DNA of 23,999 nucleotides from a virus, in IMG/VR virus record IMGVR_UViG_3300020474_000109, positions 1-23,999 of that record; one strand, given 5' to 3'. Both the position numbers and the translations under genes were made by a program. The notes under the pieces were generated by a model. It was not told the DNA's origin. It worked only from the letters and a program-made list of their open reading frames with translations, and searched no databases. Of the stretch, positions 1 to 6,280 are shown piece by piece (position 1 is the stretch's first letter; each line of letters begins with the position of its first letter).

Positions 1-35
1 ATCACAGCTTGTGTGATATAAGAAGGTTGATTCAT
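1..35 (-). CDS. 5' end of next early/middle gene, truncated by window edge
   Basis: An ATG at 33-35 overlaps the endonuclease I stop codon in an ATGA junction. Reading continues off the left edge of the window as M-N-Q-P-S-Y-I-T-Q-A-V. Only about 11 codons are visible, so no product can be named. In T7-like phages the genes after endonuclease I are usually replication genes, such as primase/helicase, but that is context only. A 6-bp inverted repeat, ATCACA/TGTGAT with a 5-nt loop, lies inside it at 1-17. Confidence 0.4.
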   Translation of the reverse strand, partial: MNQPSYITQAV

Positions 36-376
36 CGGAGCCAGTCAACTGGGATTGCATAGTAAGCACACCAAGGGAAACCGTTTTTTTCTGCCCATTT
101 TGCGTATGTAGTTTTAGAGCGTTTAGAAATTTTATTATTAGGTGATTGAAATATAATACGAATGTCTAAGTTTGGATGAGATTCTTTAACAGCCTTCATC
201 TTACGCCTCTGATCTGGAGGAAAGTAACCTTTAGCTTCGAGATATATATCCCCAACCTTGAAGTCAGGGATGTAGTTTGCCTCGATAAGATAAGGTAGTT
301 TCTCAGATTCATACTGATAAGGCACTTTCATCTGATCTAACAAGTCAGCAACTTGTTCTTCTAAATGACTACGCAT
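32..376 (-). CDS. Endonuclease I (T7 gp3-like Holliday-junction resolvase)
   Basis: This 114-aa protein matches the T7 endonuclease I family. The enzyme resolves branched DNA and helps degrade host DNA. The catalytic set is recognisable: E6 near the N-terminus, D38 in the IPDF motif, and E47 and K49 in LEAKG. These correspond to T7 E20, D55, E65 and K67. The following HPNLDIRIIFQ matches T7 HPELDIRIVFS. It is shorter than T7 gp3 (149 aa), mainly because it lacks the basic C-terminal tail and some N-terminal residues. Its ATG overlaps the SSB stop by one base (TAATG), so the two are probably co-translated. Identification is from motif recall and is strong. Confidence 0.95.
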   Translation of the reverse strand: MRSHLEEQVADLLDQMKVPYQYESEKLPYLIEANYIPDFKVGDIYLEAKGYFPPDQRRKMKAVKESHPNLDIRIIFQSPNNKISKRSKTTYAKWAEKNGFPWCAYYAIPVDWLR

Positions 377-960
377 TAGAAGTCGTCAACCTCTACTGAG
401 GCGGGTGTACCAGCTGCTTCCACGTTAGGGTCTTCAACCTTAAAACCACTGGTAGCACCAAATAGATCGGCTGCATCTTCAACTGACATGTCTCCATTAT
501 CAACTACACCAGCTCCATTGTTAAGACTAATAACTTGGACTGCCTTTAGTTTCAATGATGTACCAATGTCACCGCTTGGAAGAACATAAGGTTTTTGGAA
601 GAAAGCTATCTTAACTTTACTACCGCTGTATATTGGTGTATCTTTATCTTTAATCTGTGTTCCTTCTGTGTCAACAACAACAGGGATAACCTTGTCGCCA
701 TCTCTCCAGCTGAAACGTATGTGGTATGTACCTTTAGTATTGTCAAGCTCTTCCCAAGGCTCAGGCTTTACAGTAACCCTCTTAGGATTCTTTGCCTTGC
801 TTCTCGCCCATTCTAAGGCAGAGATACGCTCCTCTTCAAGTTGAGATACAAGCTCTTCTTTAACAAGAGCTGATAGTTTGTAGCCCCATTCCCCTGCTTT
901 TAAGATGGCTTGGAAGCCGTCTAAGGTTACAGGTTCGGGTGTTACATAAGTGTGGGCCAT
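376..960 (-). CDS. ssDNA-binding protein (T7 gp2.5-like)
   Basis: This 194-aa protein sits between RNA polymerase and endonuclease I, where T7-like phages encode gp2.5. It should coat single-stranded DNA at the phage replication fork and contact the polymerase and helicase through its tail. The C-terminus supports this: an acidic stretch ends in VEVDDF, and a terminal aromatic after acidic residues is the gp2.5 hallmark. The body has alternating beta-strand patterns such as YHIRFSWRDGDKVIPVVVD, as expected of an OB fold. It is somewhat shorter than T7 gp2.5 (232 aa). The ATG at 958-960 lies 2 nt after the RNA polymerase stop, so it belongs to the same operon. Confidence 0.85.
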   Translation of the reverse strand: MAHTYVTPEPVTLDGFQAILKAGEWGYKLSALVKEELVSQLEEERISALEWARSKAKNPKRVTVKPEPWEELDNTKGTYHIRFSWRDGDKVIPVVVDTEGTQIKDKDTPIYSGSKVKIAFFQKPYVLPSGDIGTSLKLKAVQVISLNNGAGVVDNGDMSVEDAADLFGATSGFKVEDPNVEAAGTPASVEVDDF

Positions 961-962
961 GT

Positions 963-3341
963 TTAACAGAAAAAATAGGTGGAATTTGAAACAACTTTAG
1001 GGTCTAATGTTCCAACGATTGGTGGTGGCTCCGAGGCGTTGATGGTTTTTGCAAACTCTGACAGCCAACACTTCTCGGAAAAGATATTGGAGTAGGTTTC
1101 TCGCACAAGGCGATTGAGTGTTCCCATGTCTCCTGCTCTGCAAAGAACTGAGTCATGGATAACTGTGAATGGTTCATCAAATTGATTAAAAGATCTGTGA
1201 AGGATCGAAGCATCGAATGAATGTATATAATTGGGGGCAGTACTAGACTTATGTTTGATAGGACTAGGTGTAGATTTACCAGTAGGTATTCTTACTTGAG
1301 TCCTGCCTAACAGCTGTAGTTCCATGATCTGTGTCTCAATGTCATCTCTTTTTTGATTGACTGTGAAACCAGATGGTGTTACCCACTCAACTTCTTTAGC
1401 ACCATTTCTGATGTAAAGTCCGACATGCTTTTTTATCCATCGCATCACATTCATTGGGCCAGGCACGATACTGTCCATACTACTGTAAATAGCATTGACA
1501 ACCTGTGTTAACTCATCCTTTGTAGGATTGATACCCTTTTCAAGTAATGCCTCACGTATGTACTTGCGACTACTATCCTTAGTAGCATTGTAGGGAATTG
1601 TCATCACGGTGCGTTTGCACACGGAACGATTCATCCACGAGTGCATGTAATCTGGGAGAAACTGTTTAGCATTTTCAGCTACTGCTCTGTAAGCATCACT
1701 AGGTTTTTCACTAGGTACTACATTAACAAGTTCAGCTGTGCTCTTGTCTGCTGCCAAAGCTGCAAGGATCTGTAATCCTGAGCACGTGGCATCAACAGCC
1801 ACCATTAGACCTGTAGTAGGTTTATCTTTAGCAATACAACAGTGGTAGTATTCATGACAGCTTGACATAAATTGCCAAGGCTCATCTACCTCTTCCCATT
1901 CAGACAAATATCTAACTGGGTCAGTAGCAACTTTAGTGATAAGCTCGATATTCTCAGACACCCATTGATGTCTGTCCTCTAGTGTGCTTTTATCTAAACC
2001 ATAAGTTGTGGCTACTTGAAAAGACAACCATAACTCTGCTTCATCTGTCACACTAGACTCATCAGCGAAGTTTAAAATAGCTTTACCAAAGTCTGTATCT
2101 TGAGGTGTGAGGAAGGCTGGGATGGGGTATGCTCTTCCCCTGTAGTCGAATGACCAACATAGGTAGAACGACTCATCTTTAAATTTCTCAGCTGCCTCTA
2201 ATTGTGTTCTGGTTCTGACTGATCTTTTAAAATTGATACGGTCAGCATTGTAAGCCTCAGCCATAGATCTTCTCCATGACAAGTTAGACTTAGCATCATC
2301 ATCAGCATCAGCAGGACGTGATGGTTTGTAAGCTGGAGCTATAGGTATAAATTTACCTATTACTCTACCTCTTAACCTCATCTCCTCTGCTACTTCCAGT
2401 ACATGACGATTTACACAGTACTTCACCCGCTGTAACTTGTTTAAAAAGTTAATTGGTGCTTCCCCGTGTTTAATGTAGGGGTTAGATTTTCTAGTCAAAT
2501 CGTGACCTCTCATCATACGATTAGTCAAGTAACCACCATAGATGATACTACCCTCCTCATCATAGCCCCAATCGTCTGGTACGACTAGCATTGGCCAAGG
2601 TATTCCAGAGAATAGTTCAGCTGTTTTAATCAGCTCGTCACGTTTTGCCTCGAACTCAGGTGTGGGTACAACTTTGTACTCATAGCGTTTGCGGTGGGTT
2701 TTGCGTTTGTTGATGGTGAACCATCCTGTGGACTCCATAACTGCAGTCAAACCCCATCTACCAAGAGATACCTTTGTCTTTGTACCCCATGCTGGCCATC
2801 TTATGTCATGCTCACCAAATTTCTTGCTGGCAATAACTTGTTTCTGCATTGTGCCACAGGCATCATGAAAATACTTGTCACTAATATAGTGCATAAGTCC
2901 TGGGTAATTATGCTTATACCATCTAAACTTACATTCTGTCTCAAGTGCAGATCCAATGGCAGACATAGTTGGAACGAGTATGTTAGCCTGTCTTTTAGTG
3001 CTGAATACCCTGTCAAATGTCACCTTCAATAGGATAGTAGCAATAGCCAACGGCTCCAGCTCGTCAAGGTGCAGTGAGATCTCTTTATAGAACTTACCTG
3101 CTTGTCCTTTACTCAGTCGGTAAAAGGTATCCTCAACGGTCTTGATTAAGTACGGTAGTGCTTCTCTGATTGATGACACCCCGTACACGCTTGCGGAAGC
3201 GTAGGATTTCCCTTCTAGTTTCTCTAAAGAATCGTGAAGTCTTTGCTTCCCACAGTTGATTGCCTCCTGCTCTAGGAGAAATTGTCGGTGTAGGTTTGTA
3301 TGCGTCACCATAAGCGAGAAAGAGTGAGTATTCGTAGTCAT
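963..3341 (-). CDS. T7-like single-subunit RNA polymerase
   Basis: This 792-aa protein (counted from the ATG at 3339-3341) is a single-subunit DNA-directed RNA polymerase that transcribes middle and late phage genes. Visible motifs: DYRGR at about 399-403 (T7 DWRGR), motif A VAVDATCSGLQ with catalytic D517 (T7 D537), motif B CKRTVMTIPYNA with K576 and Y584 at the same 8-residue spacing as T7 K631/Y639, and motif C VIHDSV with D730 (T7 D812). It is shorter than T7 RNAP (883 aa), and its C-terminus is TYFFC rather than FAFA. The start is uncertain: the frame also opens at TTG 3353 and at ATG 3311, and none has a good Shine-Dalgarno. Homology to the T7 N-terminus begins only at NLHRQFLLEQEA, which favours 3311 or 3341. 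A near-identical 27-bp repeat lies inside it at 2459-2485. Confidence 0.96.
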   Translation of the reverse strand: MTTNTHSFSLMVTHTNLHRQFLLEQEAINCGKQRLHDSLEKLEGKSYASASVYGVSSIREALPYLIKTVEDTFYRLSKGQAGKFYKEISLHLDELEPLAIATILLKVTFDRVFSTKRQANILVPTMSAIGSALETECKFRWYKHNYPGLMHYISDKYFHDACGTMQKQVIASKKFGEHDIRWPAWGTKTKVSLGRWGLTAVMESTGWFTINKRKTHRKRYEYKVVPTPEFEAKRDELIKTAELFSGIPWPMLVVPDDWGYDEEGSIIYGGYLTNRMMRGHDLTRKSNPYIKHGEAPINFLNKLQRVKYCVNRHVLEVAEEMRLRGRVIGKFIPIAPAYKPSRPADADDDAKSNLSWRRSMAEAYNADRINFKRSVRTRTQLEAAEKFKDESFYLCWSFDYRGRAYPIPAFLTPQDTDFGKAILNFADESSVTDEAELWLSFQVATTYGLDKSTLEDRHQWVSENIELITKVATDPVRYLSEWEEVDEPWQFMSSCHEYYHCCIAKDKPTTGLMVAVDATCSGLQILAALAADKSTAELVNVVPSEKPSDAYRAVAENAKQFLPDYMHSWMNRSVCKRTVMTIPYNATKDSSRKYIREALLEKGINPTKDELTQVVNAIYSSMDSIVPGPMNVMRWIKKHVGLYIRNGAKEVEWVTPSGFTVNQKRDDIETQIMELQLLGRTQVRIPTGKSTPSPIKHKSSTAPNYIHSFDASILHRSFNQFDEPFTVIHDSVLCRAGDMGTLNRLVRETYSNIFSEKCWLSEFAKTINASEPPPIVGTLDPKVVSNSTYFFC
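2459..2485 (-). repeat. 27-bp dispersed element, copy A (inside RNA polymerase gene)
   Basis: The plus strand reads CTTCCCCGTGT, then T-T-A, then ATGTAGGGGTTAG. It matches copy B at 8739-8765 at 25 of 27 positions. On the transcribed minus strand it begins CTAACCCCTACAT and ends ACACGGGGAAG. A run of G preceded by an AC-rich stretch is a reasonable start context for a phage single-subunit polymerase. Here it also codes for the KSNPYIKHGEA segment of the polymerase, which has no clear counterpart in T7. Function is inferred. Confidence 0.6.
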
Positions 3342-3381
3342 CAAGACGGTCAATTTGGCGTTGTGTCAAATTAGTCATCAT
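3133..3381 (-). other. Out-of-frame ORF overlapping the RNA polymerase 5' end (possible small gene or frameshifted N-terminus)
   Basis: An 82-codon frame starts at ATG 3379-3381, overlapping the upstream gene's stop by 11 nt like other genes here. It runs into the polymerase gene in the frame one base away. Its first ~27 residues (MMTNLTQRQIDRLDDYEYSL and on) look protein-like. The later part is arginine-rich and reads like a shadow of the polymerase sequence. It could be a short real gene, or the original N-terminus of the polymerase separated by a +1 shift. No Shine-Dalgarno is visible. I cannot decide between these. Confidence 0.3.
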
Positions 3382-3649
3382 AAAGTTTGCATTGTTGTTC
3401 GTAAGGAAATACTTTACAGTACTCCTCCATGCTACTGAAGCATTGCCAGTTGGGTAAATAGAACCCTAACTCATATGCTGCATTGCGTTTGGTAATTAGC
3501 TGGCCTTGCGAGGCTAGAGTAACTAAGAACTTATCTATAGATGGTGGGCCACATGGGTCAAGCTCTATAAAAACTTCCCCTGTCTCATCATCTATGTAAT
3601 AGCCTAGTCGATCTAAACATTCTGATAGGTCATGTGGGTTTAGTGTCAT
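3371..3649 (-). CDS. Hypothetical early protein, 92 aa
   Basis: This is a 92-residue acidic protein I do not recognise. It starts MTLNPHDLSECLDRLGYYID and ends EYCKVFPYEQQCKLYDD. It has five cysteines, but they are scattered and no zinc-binding pattern is visible. The DDETGEVFIELD stretch looks like a beta hairpin. No signal peptide or membrane segment is present. Its ATG overlaps the preceding gene in an ATGA junction (3646-3649), so translation is probably coupled. It sits directly ahead of the RNA polymerase gene in the early operon, where T7-like phages keep small host-takeover proteins. No function can be assigned. Confidence 0.75.
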   Translation of the reverse strand: MTLNPHDLSECLDRLGYYIDDETGEVFIELDPCGPPSIDKFLVTLASQGQLITKRNAAYELGFYLPNWQCFSSMEEYCKVFPYEQQCKLYDD

Positions 3650-3942
3650 AAGATGTCAGATAAGGTGTCCAGTATTGCATTACCTGTCATGACTACATAA
3701 TCGTGGTCATTTACAAGTAAGTTTTTCATGTACCGTTTAGCTGCATTAGCTTGGCGATATGCTCGCTCCTCAATCTTGCCGTCAGTCTTCATTGCCCTGA
3801 CGACACAAACATACGAGGCGGGCAAATCCCAGGTGAGGGCTGCTTCATGGCCCATATCAAAGGAGACTTGAGTTAGCTCGTCAGTGGCTTTCCACTTGTT
3901 GAGTTCACGTATTCTATTTTTAAATGGGTCTGGTTTAGCCAT
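3646..3942 (-). CDS. Hypothetical early protein, 98 aa
   Basis: This is a 98-residue protein of unknown function. It opens with a basic, probably helical segment (MAKPDPFKNRIRELNKWK). The middle contains MGHEAALTWDLPASYVCVVR, followed by a second helical lysine/arginine-rich part (EERAYRQANAAKRYMKNLL). No known motif or membrane segment is visible. The ATG at 3940-3942 has no clear Shine-Dalgarno and lies within the end of the preceding small membrane-protein frame. Its stop overlaps the next ATG by 4 nt. Coding character is good and it fills the operon without gaps, so I consider it real. Confidence 0.7.
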   Translation of the reverse strand: MAKPDPFKNRIRELNKWKATDELTQVSFDMGHEAALTWDLPASYVCVVRAMKTDGKIEERAYRQANAAKRYMKNLLVNDHDYVVMTGNAILDTLSDIL

Positions 3943-4058
3943 GATAATGAGTTTCTAAAAGAATCTGATGGGTTGTCACGTGTAACAGCTGCGATGATGG
4001 AGAAAAAGCTCAAAGGAATAACCCAGAATAGAATTAGATCTTCATAAGTCTGTCTCAT
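3873..4058 (-). CDS. Small early membrane protein, 61 aa
   Basis: The frame starts at ATG 4056-4058, with a GAGGAG ribosome-binding site at 4064-4069, five bases upstream. It also makes an ATGA overlap with the 42-aa gene before it. Residues about 8-25 (LILFWVIPLSFFSIIAAV) form one likely transmembrane helix. The tail is polar and ends at 3873, so it overlaps the next gene by 70 nt, which is unusually long here. The strong initiation signal and the otherwise empty 110 nt argue that it is translated. A role in the host inner membrane is possible, but nothing more specific can be said. Confidence 0.55.
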   Translation of the reverse strand: MRQTYEDLILFWVIPLSFFSIIAAVTRDNPSDSFRNSLSWLNQTHLKIEYVNSTSGKPLTS

Positions 4059-4183
4059 ACAAGCTCCTCATCAAACCGCTTCATAGCGATCTCAGCTTGC
4101 TTGTCCTCATCATAGTAAGGGAAGGCTGCCTTGACTTCTTCAAAGATAGTTTCAAGGCGTTCTTGTGCGTGTGGTGTACTCAT
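4055..4183 (-). CDS. Small early protein, 42 aa
   Basis: This short gene starts at ATG 4181-4183, 2 nt after the stop of the preceding 68-aa gene. It ends in TGA at 4055-4057, overlapping the next start as ATGA. The product is about 42 residues, beginning MSTPHAQERLETIFEEVK and ending FDEELV. It is strongly charged and predicted helical, with no membrane segment. The gapless fit between two neighbours, and a GAGGAG motif at its 3' end that serves the next gene, support it. I do not recognise a family. Confidence 0.65.
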   Translation of the reverse strand: MSTPHAQERLETIFEEVKAAFPYYDEDKQAEIAMKRFDEELV

Positions 4184-4185
4184 AA

Positions 4186-4392
4186 TTAACAAATAAAGTG
4201 TCCGCTACAGGAGAATGACCATCTGAATGGATACATGTCACCGTATTCTTTGGCAACACGTTTGTCTATGATCTGTGCTATTGCGTCCCTGTCTTGATAT
4301 GTCAGGCAGTCGGCAACATTGATGTCCTTGGTACGGTGGAGCTGCTTGTTATGCTCCTCCGCTTGTTTCATGAGGTCATCGTACTCAGTCAT
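4186..4392 (-). CDS. Hypothetical early protein, 68 aa
   Basis: This 68-residue protein begins MTEYDDLMKQAEEHNKQLHR, a charged helix, and ends PFRWSFSCSGHFIC with two cysteines in the last eight residues. The centre (LTYQDRDAIAQIIDKRVAKE) also looks helical. The start is well supported by an AAGGAG ribosome-binding site at 4398-4403, five bases before the ATG, and by an ATGA overlap with the upstream 39-aa gene. Function is unknown. It is one of a run of tiny early genes ahead of RNA polymerase. Confidence 0.7.
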   Translation of the reverse strand: MTEYDDLMKQAEEHNKQLHRTKDINVADCLTYQDRDAIAQIIDKRVAKEYGDMYPFRWSFSCSGHFIC

Positions 4393-4508
4393 TCTTTCTC
4401 CTTGTCAGTAAATAAAAGATGTACTGATTCGCAGTAAGCGTCAACAACATCAAACTCAAATGGACAATCGTTATCGAGTAGCCATTCTGTTAGTTTTGAT
4501 TGATCCAT
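4389..4508 (-). CDS. Small early protein, 39 aa
   Basis: This very short gene starts at ATG 4506-4508, sharing one base with the stop of the upstream gene (TAATG). It ends at TGA 4389-4391, overlapping the next ATG (ATGA). The product begins MDQSKLTEWLLDNDCPFEFD and ends HLLFTDKEKE. It is acidic and compact, with no membrane segment. Precise junctions on both sides and a filled gap make it credible despite its size. It resembles the short acidic proteins often found in early regions of T7-like phages, but I cannot name it. Confidence 0.65.
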   Translation of the reverse strand: MDQSKLTEWLLDNDCPFEFDVVDAYCESVHLLFTDKEKE

Positions 4509-4774
4509 TAGTTGAGATCCTCCTCTTGCTTGAGTGTCCTGAGATTGTGTACCATAATCTTAAACTCTTCGTCAGCGTGAGGTCTATCCATCATGCGGTT
4601 GAGTCTACATAATGCAGATTCTTTTGTGTCAAAGATACCTACAATTATAGTCTCAAAGCTGTAAGGACTTACACGTTGGATTGAGTAAACAACAGGATCG
4701 TCAGTAACATCAAAGGTCTTGATGTATTTGTCAGTTGTTGGTTGGGTGATGTTTGTTTTGATGGAATTAGCCAT
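4508..4774 (-). CDS. Hypothetical early protein, 88 aa
   Basis: I place the start at ATG 4772-4774, giving 88 aa (MANSIKTNITQPTTDKYIKT onward). The frame stays open upstream to 4834, but those residues read as a shadow of the endonuclease gene, and this ATG gives the 8-nt overlap (ATGGCTAA) seen at other junctions here. The middle, VYSIQRVSPYSFETIIVGIF, looks like paired beta strands. It is followed by a helical DTKESALCRLNRMMD segment, a layout typical of a small alpha/beta fold. No known family is recognised and no catalytic motif is visible. Confidence 0.7.
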   Translation of the reverse strand: MANSIKTNITQPTTDKYIKTFDVTDDPVVYSIQRVSPYSFETIIVGIFDTKESALCRLNRMMDRPHADEEFKIMVHNLRTLKQEEDLN

Positions 4775-5111
4775 GTGATTGGAGCCAGTTGAGTGAGCGT
4801 TGCATAGTGGATGAGTCATCGTCAAACTTGCCAAAGGCTACGTTGCATGAGTCGCAGATGTAACCTCTAAACTTGTCAGTCTTATGGTCATGGTCAAGAA
4901 CCCATTTGGTGGTATGCCTACCACACGCAGGGCAGTCGCCAGCTGCAGGTACAGGATGGTTGCGTCTCAGTCTGCGTCTGACTGTCGCTTGTTTGTTGGA
5001 GCAATGTTTGCAAGTATTCTTGCGACCTGCTCCCTGAGTGCTGAATAGTGGAAACTCTTCCAGTAGTTTGGTTTCTCCACATTCTTTGCATTTTTTAGAG
5101 ACATTCTGCAT
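4767..5111 (-). CDS. Recombination endonuclease VII-like HNH nuclease
   Basis: This 114-aa protein carries a typical endonuclease VII (T4 gp49-type) core. A zinc site is formed by C60-x2-C63 and C86-x2-C89. Between them is the catalytic DHDH motif at 73-76, followed by RGYICDSCNVAFGKFDDD with N90 after the last cysteine. Ahead of it is a second cysteine set, C8-x2-C11 and C34-x2-C37, which probably forms an N-terminal zinc ribbon for DNA binding. Such enzymes cut branched DNA or act as free-standing homing-like nucleases. Endonuclease I also occurs here, so two junction-type nucleases coexist. The start overlaps the preceding gene by 17 nt. Confidence 0.88.
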   Translation of the reverse strand: MQNVSKKCKECGETKLLEEFPLFSTQGAGRKNTCKHCSNKQATVRRRLRRNHPVPAAGDCPACGRHTTKWVLDHDHKTDKFRGYICDSCNVAFGKFDDDSSTMQRSLNWLQSHG

Positions 5112-5307
5112 AGTAGTTGGTGTAGATTACCTCATCTGATAGGTGGCCAAGGCCAGCATCTTCGAGTATGTCGTAGATGTCTCTACCATCTTGGTCAAAT
5201 TCTACAGTAACAGTGTTGTTAGCTGCTGGGTTGTAGTTGTACCCTGCCTCCAATATGGAGGAGGATACAGACTTGTCGAATGTAACAGTCATTGTGTGGC
5301 TAGACAT
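5095..5307 (-). CDS. Hypothetical early protein, 70 aa
   Basis: I start this gene at ATG 5305-5307, giving 70 aa. The open frame extends to 5415, but the added residues overlap the KTSC gene and look non-native, while this ATG makes the recurring 8-nt overlap (ATGTCTAG). The product begins MSSHTMTVTFDKSVSSSILE. A middle NNTVTVEFDQDGRDIYDILE looks like a strand followed by a helix. It is acidic, with no cysteine motif or membrane segment. A later in-frame ATG at residue 6 (MTVTF) is an alternative start. Function unknown. Confidence 0.65.
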   Translation of the reverse strand: MSSHTMTVTFDKSVSSSILEAGYNYNPAANNTVTVEFDQDGRDIYDILEDAGLGHLSDEVIYTNYYAECL

Positions 5308-5590
5308 TAGGGAGTACAGGTTGTTGTAAGACTCGCACCTTGGCAAGCTTGTGTTTGTAGATAGAGACTGGTGTAATCTCTTTGCACTTGACACTCTTGA
5401 GTTTGCAGTTGGCATTGACCCAGAATCCTAAGCTCATGTTAGGCTGTGCAAGTAGGTTGGCGATAGCTCTACGAGATACGTTGGTGTACTCATAGCGTGT
5501 ATCTGTCAAGAACTCAACGATAGCTGTGCCTGATAATGGGTCTACGTCAATAGACTTAACACATGTTGAAGTACGTGATTTTGGTTGCAT
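5300..5590 (-). CDS. KTSC-domain protein
   Basis: Counted from ATG 5588-5590, this is a 96-aa protein whose first two thirds resemble the KTSC domain, a small domain of unknown biochemical role found in phage and bacterial proteins. The pattern is visible: SRTSTCVKSIDVDPLSGTAI is the first strand pair, VEFLTDTRYEYTNVSRRAIA gives the aromatic Y-x-Y-x-x-V core, and SLGFWVNANC is the usual closing motif. The basic tail ends KLAKVRVLQQPVLPNV. An earlier in-frame ATG at 5632 would add 14 residues that do not look like part of the domain. There is no Shine-Dalgarno at either start. The domain call is from pattern recall. Confidence 0.65.
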   Translation of the reverse strand: MQPKSRTSTCVKSIDVDPLSGTAIVEFLTDTRYEYTNVSRRAIANLLAQPNMSLGFWVNANCKLKSVKCKEITPVSIYKHKLAKVRVLQQPVLPNV

Positions 5591-5615
5591 ACGGTTGATA
5601 ATGATGGTGAAACAG

Positions 5616-5630
5616 GAGGGTGAGACCCTC
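5616..5630 (-). other. Short hairpin ahead of the KTSC gene
   Basis: A perfect 6-bp inverted repeat (GAGGGT/ACCCTC) with a 3-nt loop lies in the gap between the methyltransferase gene and the KTSC gene. There is no U-tract, so it is unlikely to be a terminator. It could be an RNA-processing or translation-control stem. The evidence is structural only. Confidence 0.35.
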
Positions 5631-5662
5631 ATCCAACATTGTAGTCATGCTGGAGGAGAACG

Positions 5663-6262
5663 TCAACCCCATTGTGCTGCCATAGCATCGGCAATACCTT
5701 GGAATGTGGTAGAACGTAGTTTCCATCTGTCTTTTGACGGAGGTAGATAATGTAGACGTTGGCGTACTTTGTTAGGTAATCCTGACACATCTACGTAGTC
5801 TGTAGGTTCTAGCTTGGGTAAACCACGCAGCCATAGCCCAGTCTTTTTCTGTTCTGAATGTCCGAACATGTACGGCTGGACATACTGGCTGGCCTTGCCT
5901 AGCTTGGAACGTGATGACAACGCACCAACAGGATTCTCTATACATAGCTTGACACCTGTGGCATCATGCAAGTCCCAGATACGCTCAACAAACCGTATAG
6001 CTGCAGGTTGTCGGCCATCTTTGACCTTCTCAGCCCATCGAGCTGCACCGCTGACGCTAAGGTGCGTACATGGTGGATGGGCTATGATGAGATCCCAGTC
6101 ATAAACATTGTGCGGGTATATGAGATCGAACATATTGCCTTGGTAATGTTTACCGTCAGGTCTGTCCGATGGCAGGAAGTCACAGGATGTAGCATCATGG
6201 CCACGCTTGGTAAATGCGTCACGTACTACACCGCTGTACTCACATGCTACGAGTACTTTCAT
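5663..6262 (-). CDS. C5-cytosine methyltransferase-like protein
   Basis: This 199-aa protein looks like the catalytic part of a DNA cytosine-5 methyltransferase. The N-terminus MKVLVACEYSGVVRDAFTKR fits the SAM-binding motif I. The catalytic Pro-Pro-Cys is at 63-65 in IIAHPPCTHLS, and the motif VI-like CIENP is at about 107-111. At 199 aa it is much shorter than a typical C5 methylase (300 aa or more), and no target-recognition domain is evident. Its specificity is unclear, and action on a free nucleotide or a different base cannot be excluded. Expressed early and with no partner restriction enzyme in the window, it could protect phage DNA from host restriction. Confidence 0.78.
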   Translation of the reverse strand: MKVLVACEYSGVVRDAFTKRGHDATSCDFLPSDRPDGKHYQGNMFDLIYPHNVYDWDLIIAHPPCTHLSVSGAARWAEKVKDGRQPAAIRFVERIWDLHDATGVKLCIENPVGALSSRSKLGKASQYVQPYMFGHSEQKKTGLWLRGLPKLEPTDYVDVSGLPNKVRQRLHYLPPSKDRWKLRSTTFQGIADAMAAQWG

Positions 6263-6280
6263 GGGCGTGATGATTGAGAA

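Noticed and set aside
1-17. ATCACA/TGTGAT inverted repeat as a terminator after endonuclease I
   Set aside because: It has no T-tract, and a new gene frame runs through it.
4775-4834. Longer start for the 88-aa early protein
   Set aside because: The added residues overlap the endonuclease VII C-terminus. The internal ATG gives the typical 8-nt overlap.
5308-5415. Longer start for the 70-aa early protein
   Set aside because: The extension lies within the KTSC gene and reads as shadow sequence.
5556-5651. 30-codon ORF starting between the methyltransferase and KTSC genes
   Set aside because: It is very short, histidine-rich by accident of frame, and overlaps the KTSC domain. No support beyond an ATG.
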